Source: OFTM291 sp041741375 (GTDB lineage Bacteria > Gemmatimonadota > Gemmatimonadetes > Gemmatimonadales > GWC2-71-9). From it: DNA of 6,537 nucleotides. The position numbers were made by a program, and so were the translations under genes. How positions within the stretch are numbered: the stretch's first letter is position 1; each line of letters opens with the position of its first letter. Below are positions 4,886 to 6,537 of the stretch, one piece after another. The stretch lies in assembly GCA_041741375.1 (NCBI GenBank), contig JBGSKF010000172.1, positions 1-6,537 of the forward strand. The letters run 5' to 3'. The notes below the pieces were generated by a model. The model did no database searches. It was not told where the DNA came from and saw only the letters and a list, made by a program, of their open reading frames with translations.

Positions 4886-5890
4886 TCAGACCACACCAGC
4901 CTTCGCCAGAGTCACGCCCGTATCCCGGAACGCCACAGGTAGCATTGCCGCGCCAGCCTCCCGCAGCGCCGCCCGCACCCGGTCGGGATCCCCCGCCAGA
5001 AAAAGCATCGATCCTCCCGCCCCCGCTCCCACCGCCTTTACCCCGAGAACGGCACCCGTCTCCCGGGCCGCCTGTTCGTAGCGCGCCATGGTCGCCGTGC
5101 ACATCCCGGCGTCGAGCCGCTGTTGTGCCGTCCAGTTCCGATCGAGCAGCGCACCGACCTGCGCCAGATCTCCCGCCACCAGCGCTTGGGCCATGGCGGT
5201 CCCCGCGTCTCGAATGGCGTGCAGCGCTTGGGACACGGCACGATCACCACGCTCCCACGCCTGCATCACCCGGGCGATCGTCTCCCCCGACACCCGCGAC
5301 GCCCCGGTCCACGCCACCACCATCGAGGCCTCGAGCACGGAGCGGAACTCCGGATCCAGCAACAGTGGCTGCACCCGCACCCTGTCTCCCGAAAACTCCA
5401 ACCGATTGATCCCGCCGAATGCGGCGGCCCATTGATCCTGCCTCCCCCCGGGATTCCGCACATCCGCTGATTCCAATTGATACGCCTCCTCCGCCAGATC
5501 GGCCGGTTTCAGCGCCACGCCGGGGTTATGTCGCAGCGCCGCCATGAGCACCACGCCGAGCGCACCTGAGGCGCCGAGCCCCGATCCGTGAGGGACGGCG
5601 CTCCGGGAGGACACCGTTCCCGGTCCGAACCCGCACCGCCTCACCGCCGCAGCGAGGAGGTCGAGCCCCCGCATGTCCGTGCCCGCTTCCCCCAGAACCA
5701 TGCTCTGGCCGGTATCCTCCGAACGAAGCACCGTGTCTTCCCCTCCCCGAGTCACCGTCACCCGCACCAGATGATCGATCGCCACGTTGGTGACGACACC
5801 TCCCTCCCGATCCGCGAACGGCGGAACATCGGTCCACCCACCCGCCAGGTCGAGCCGAACCGGCGCCGAGGAAACGACCTGGTCTCTCAC
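4886..5890 (-). CDS. GHMP-family sugar kinase (HddA/fucokinase-like)
   Basis: This 334-residue protein of the GHMP kinase superfamily is nearest in style to D-glycero-D-manno-heptose 7-phosphate kinase (HddA) and L-fucokinase domains; it should phosphorylate a sugar or sugar phosphate with ATP in the cytosol. Seen: motif 1 SAPVRLDLAGGWTDVPPFAD (8-27); the ATP loop VPHGSGLGASGALG (99-112); GGRQDQWAAAFGGINRLEF (148-166), where D152 is at the place of the catalytic base; and motif 3 KAVGAGAGGSMLFLAG (285-300). Length and motif order are complete, so it should be active. LAGGWTD is more fucokinase-like, while RQDQWAAAFGG is more HddA-like, so the substrate is open. The start is GTG at 5888-5890, sharing GTGA with the stop of the upstream solute-binding protein gene, which points to translational coupling. 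No heptose or fucose pathway gene is in the window. Confidence 0.88.
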   Translation of the reverse strand: MRDQVVSSAPVRLDLAGGWTDVPPFADREGGVVTNVAIDHLVRVTVTRGGEDTVLRSEDTGQSMVLGEAGTDMRGLDLLAAAVRRCGFGPGTVSSRSAVPHGSGLGASGALGVVLMAALRHNPGVALKPADLAEEAYQLESADVRNPGGRQDQWAAAFGGINRLEFSGDRVRVQPLLLDPEFRSVLEASMVVAWTGASRVSGETIARVMQAWERGDRAVSQALHAIRDAGTAMAQALVAGDLAQVGALLDRNWTAQQRLDAGMCTATMARYEQAARETGAVLGVKAVGAGAGGSMLFLAGDPDRVRAALREAGAAMLPVAFRDTGVTLAKAGVV

Positions 5891-6537
5891 GGGGTATTCC
5901 AGCGTGTGACCGTAGGCAACTCGCCCCGAAGGTCCATCCGGATTCCGGTGACTGCTCGGCGTTTCCCCTGGATGCCTCGGGCGTGGTAGAGGAAGGTGAC
6001 GGGAACGTCGCGAGCCAGAAGGTCGAGCAAATCCTCTCCCGGCGGTGCGGACAGACCCGACACGGCGAGGAGGGGTGCGAGATGACCCAGCATCAGATCG
6101 CCGCTCACGCCGAGCACCGCGGCGTCGAAATCGGGCGTGTCGGCATTGACGCGGGCCAGGAAGGCCGACAGTTCCAGCTGGCGAATCCGCACCGAGATTC
6201 CCGCACGCGCCAGCTGGGCCTGCACCAGCTGTTCGAGGGCGGCCTCCCCGCTGCCCACGGTGAGGAGCTCGAACTCCAGCGGGGCGTCGAGGGGCTCCGG
6301 CGTCCCGTCTGTCGGGGCAGTCTCTGATTCCTGGAGGCCCGGAACCAGCGCGGCCAGTTCCGGGGGCAACGGTCCCGTGCCGGGAGTCCCGTACCCGAAG
6401 GTGATTCCGTCCACGATCTCCGTGCGATCGAGCGCGAGCGCCACCGCTCGTCGAGCCGCCCAGCGATCGAACGGTGGTCTGCGAGTGTTGAACACGAGGG
6501 AGACGGTGAAGAGGAGGGGATAGTCGAGCACCTCGAG
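5887..6537 (-). CDS. ABC-transporter solute-binding protein, family 5 type (partial, C-terminal part)
   Basis: The frame is open to the right edge of the window, so the N-terminus, including any signal peptide, is missing; 216 residues are visible. The text FNTRRPPFDRWAARRAVALA followed by LDRTEIVDGITFGYGTPGTG and PLPPELAALVPG is typical of the C-terminal lobe of family 5 (peptide/oligopeptide, DppA/OppA-like) binding proteins. The end (PVTFLYHARGIQGKRRAVTG, then IRMDLRGELPTVTRW) also fits. Such proteins sit in the periplasm or as lipoproteins and deliver peptides or other ligands to an ABC importer. A Pro/Thr/Glu-rich stretch (ETAPTDGTPEPLDAP) replaces part of the usual inter-lobe sequence. 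It overlaps the GHMP kinase by 4 bp, so both are made together; uptake followed by phosphorylation of a ligand is possible but not shown. No permease gene is visible. Confidence 0.82.
   Translation of the reverse strand, partial: LEVLDYPLLFTVSLVFNTRRPPFDRWAARRAVALALDRTEIVDGITFGYGTPGTGPLPPELAALVPGLQESETAPTDGTPEPLDAPLEFELLTVGSGEAALEQLVQAQLARAGISVRIRQLELSAFLARVNADTPDFDAAVLGVSGDLMLGHLAPLLAVSGLSAPPGEDLLDLLARDVPVTFLYHARGIQGKRRAVTGIRMDLRGELPTVTRWNTP

Noticed and set aside
4636..4896. Minus-strand open frame of 86 codons with VIPANAGIH and MDPRLRGDD
   Set aside because: These peptides are the known false translation of the palindromic repeat pair, not a protein.
4807..5409. Plus-strand open frame of 200 codons, very Pro/Arg/Ser-rich
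   Set aside because: Antisense shadow of the GHMP kinase; the composition is a GC artefact and there is no recognisable domain.

Overview
This is a GC-rich bacterial window with five intact or nearly intact genes, one gene running off the right edge, one decayed toxin-antitoxin-like locus, and unusually dense tandem repeats between genes. The repeat style (7-bp units of the GTCCTNN and GGGTNTT types beside high-GC housekeeping genes) makes me think of Gemmatimonadota or a similar high-GC soil or sediment lineage. This is a weak inference; no marker gene in the window fixes the taxonomy.

Layout, left to right. A PhyH-type Fe(II)/2-oxoglutarate dioxygenase (11-850, +) converges on a MoeB/ThiF-type adenylyltransferase fused to a rhodanese domain (1053-2237, -). 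Between their stop codons lies a 208-bp array of 7-bp repeats that flips strand near its left third. A shorter heptad array and a C-run heptad tract separate moeB from the next minus-strand unit: a MarR-family regulator (3535-3966, -) followed by an Old Yellow Enzyme/NemA-type ene-reductase (2352-3464, -). The regulator has a textbook promoter, TTGACA-17 bp-TACTAT, with a GTAC palindrome in it. The predicted start point is the A of an ATG, so the mRNA is probably leaderless. This looks like a self-regulated electrophile-response pair.

Upstream of marR the divergent gap holds a G-run heptad tract and a 12-unit GTCCTNN array. Next is a plus-strand ribbon-helix-helix antitoxin-like gene (4199-4613) broken by one frameshift, and a fragment of a nucleotidyltransferase-like partner (about 4640-4741). 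The fragment ends shortly before an inverted pair of small palindromic REP/MITE-like units (4766-4847). The right end is a minus-strand pair: the C-terminal part of an ABC-transporter solute-binding protein (family 5 type, partial) overlapping by 4 bp a GHMP-family sugar kinase (4886-5890).

The most interesting signal is the repeats. Three different core sequences (AGGAC-type, ANTAGGG-type and GGGTNTT-type) share a 7-bp period and sit at gene borders. They supply or overlap the stop codons of three genes, and in this small sample they have a consistent polarity: the TAG-bearing strand reads out of gene ends, and the ATG-bearing strand reads into gene starts.
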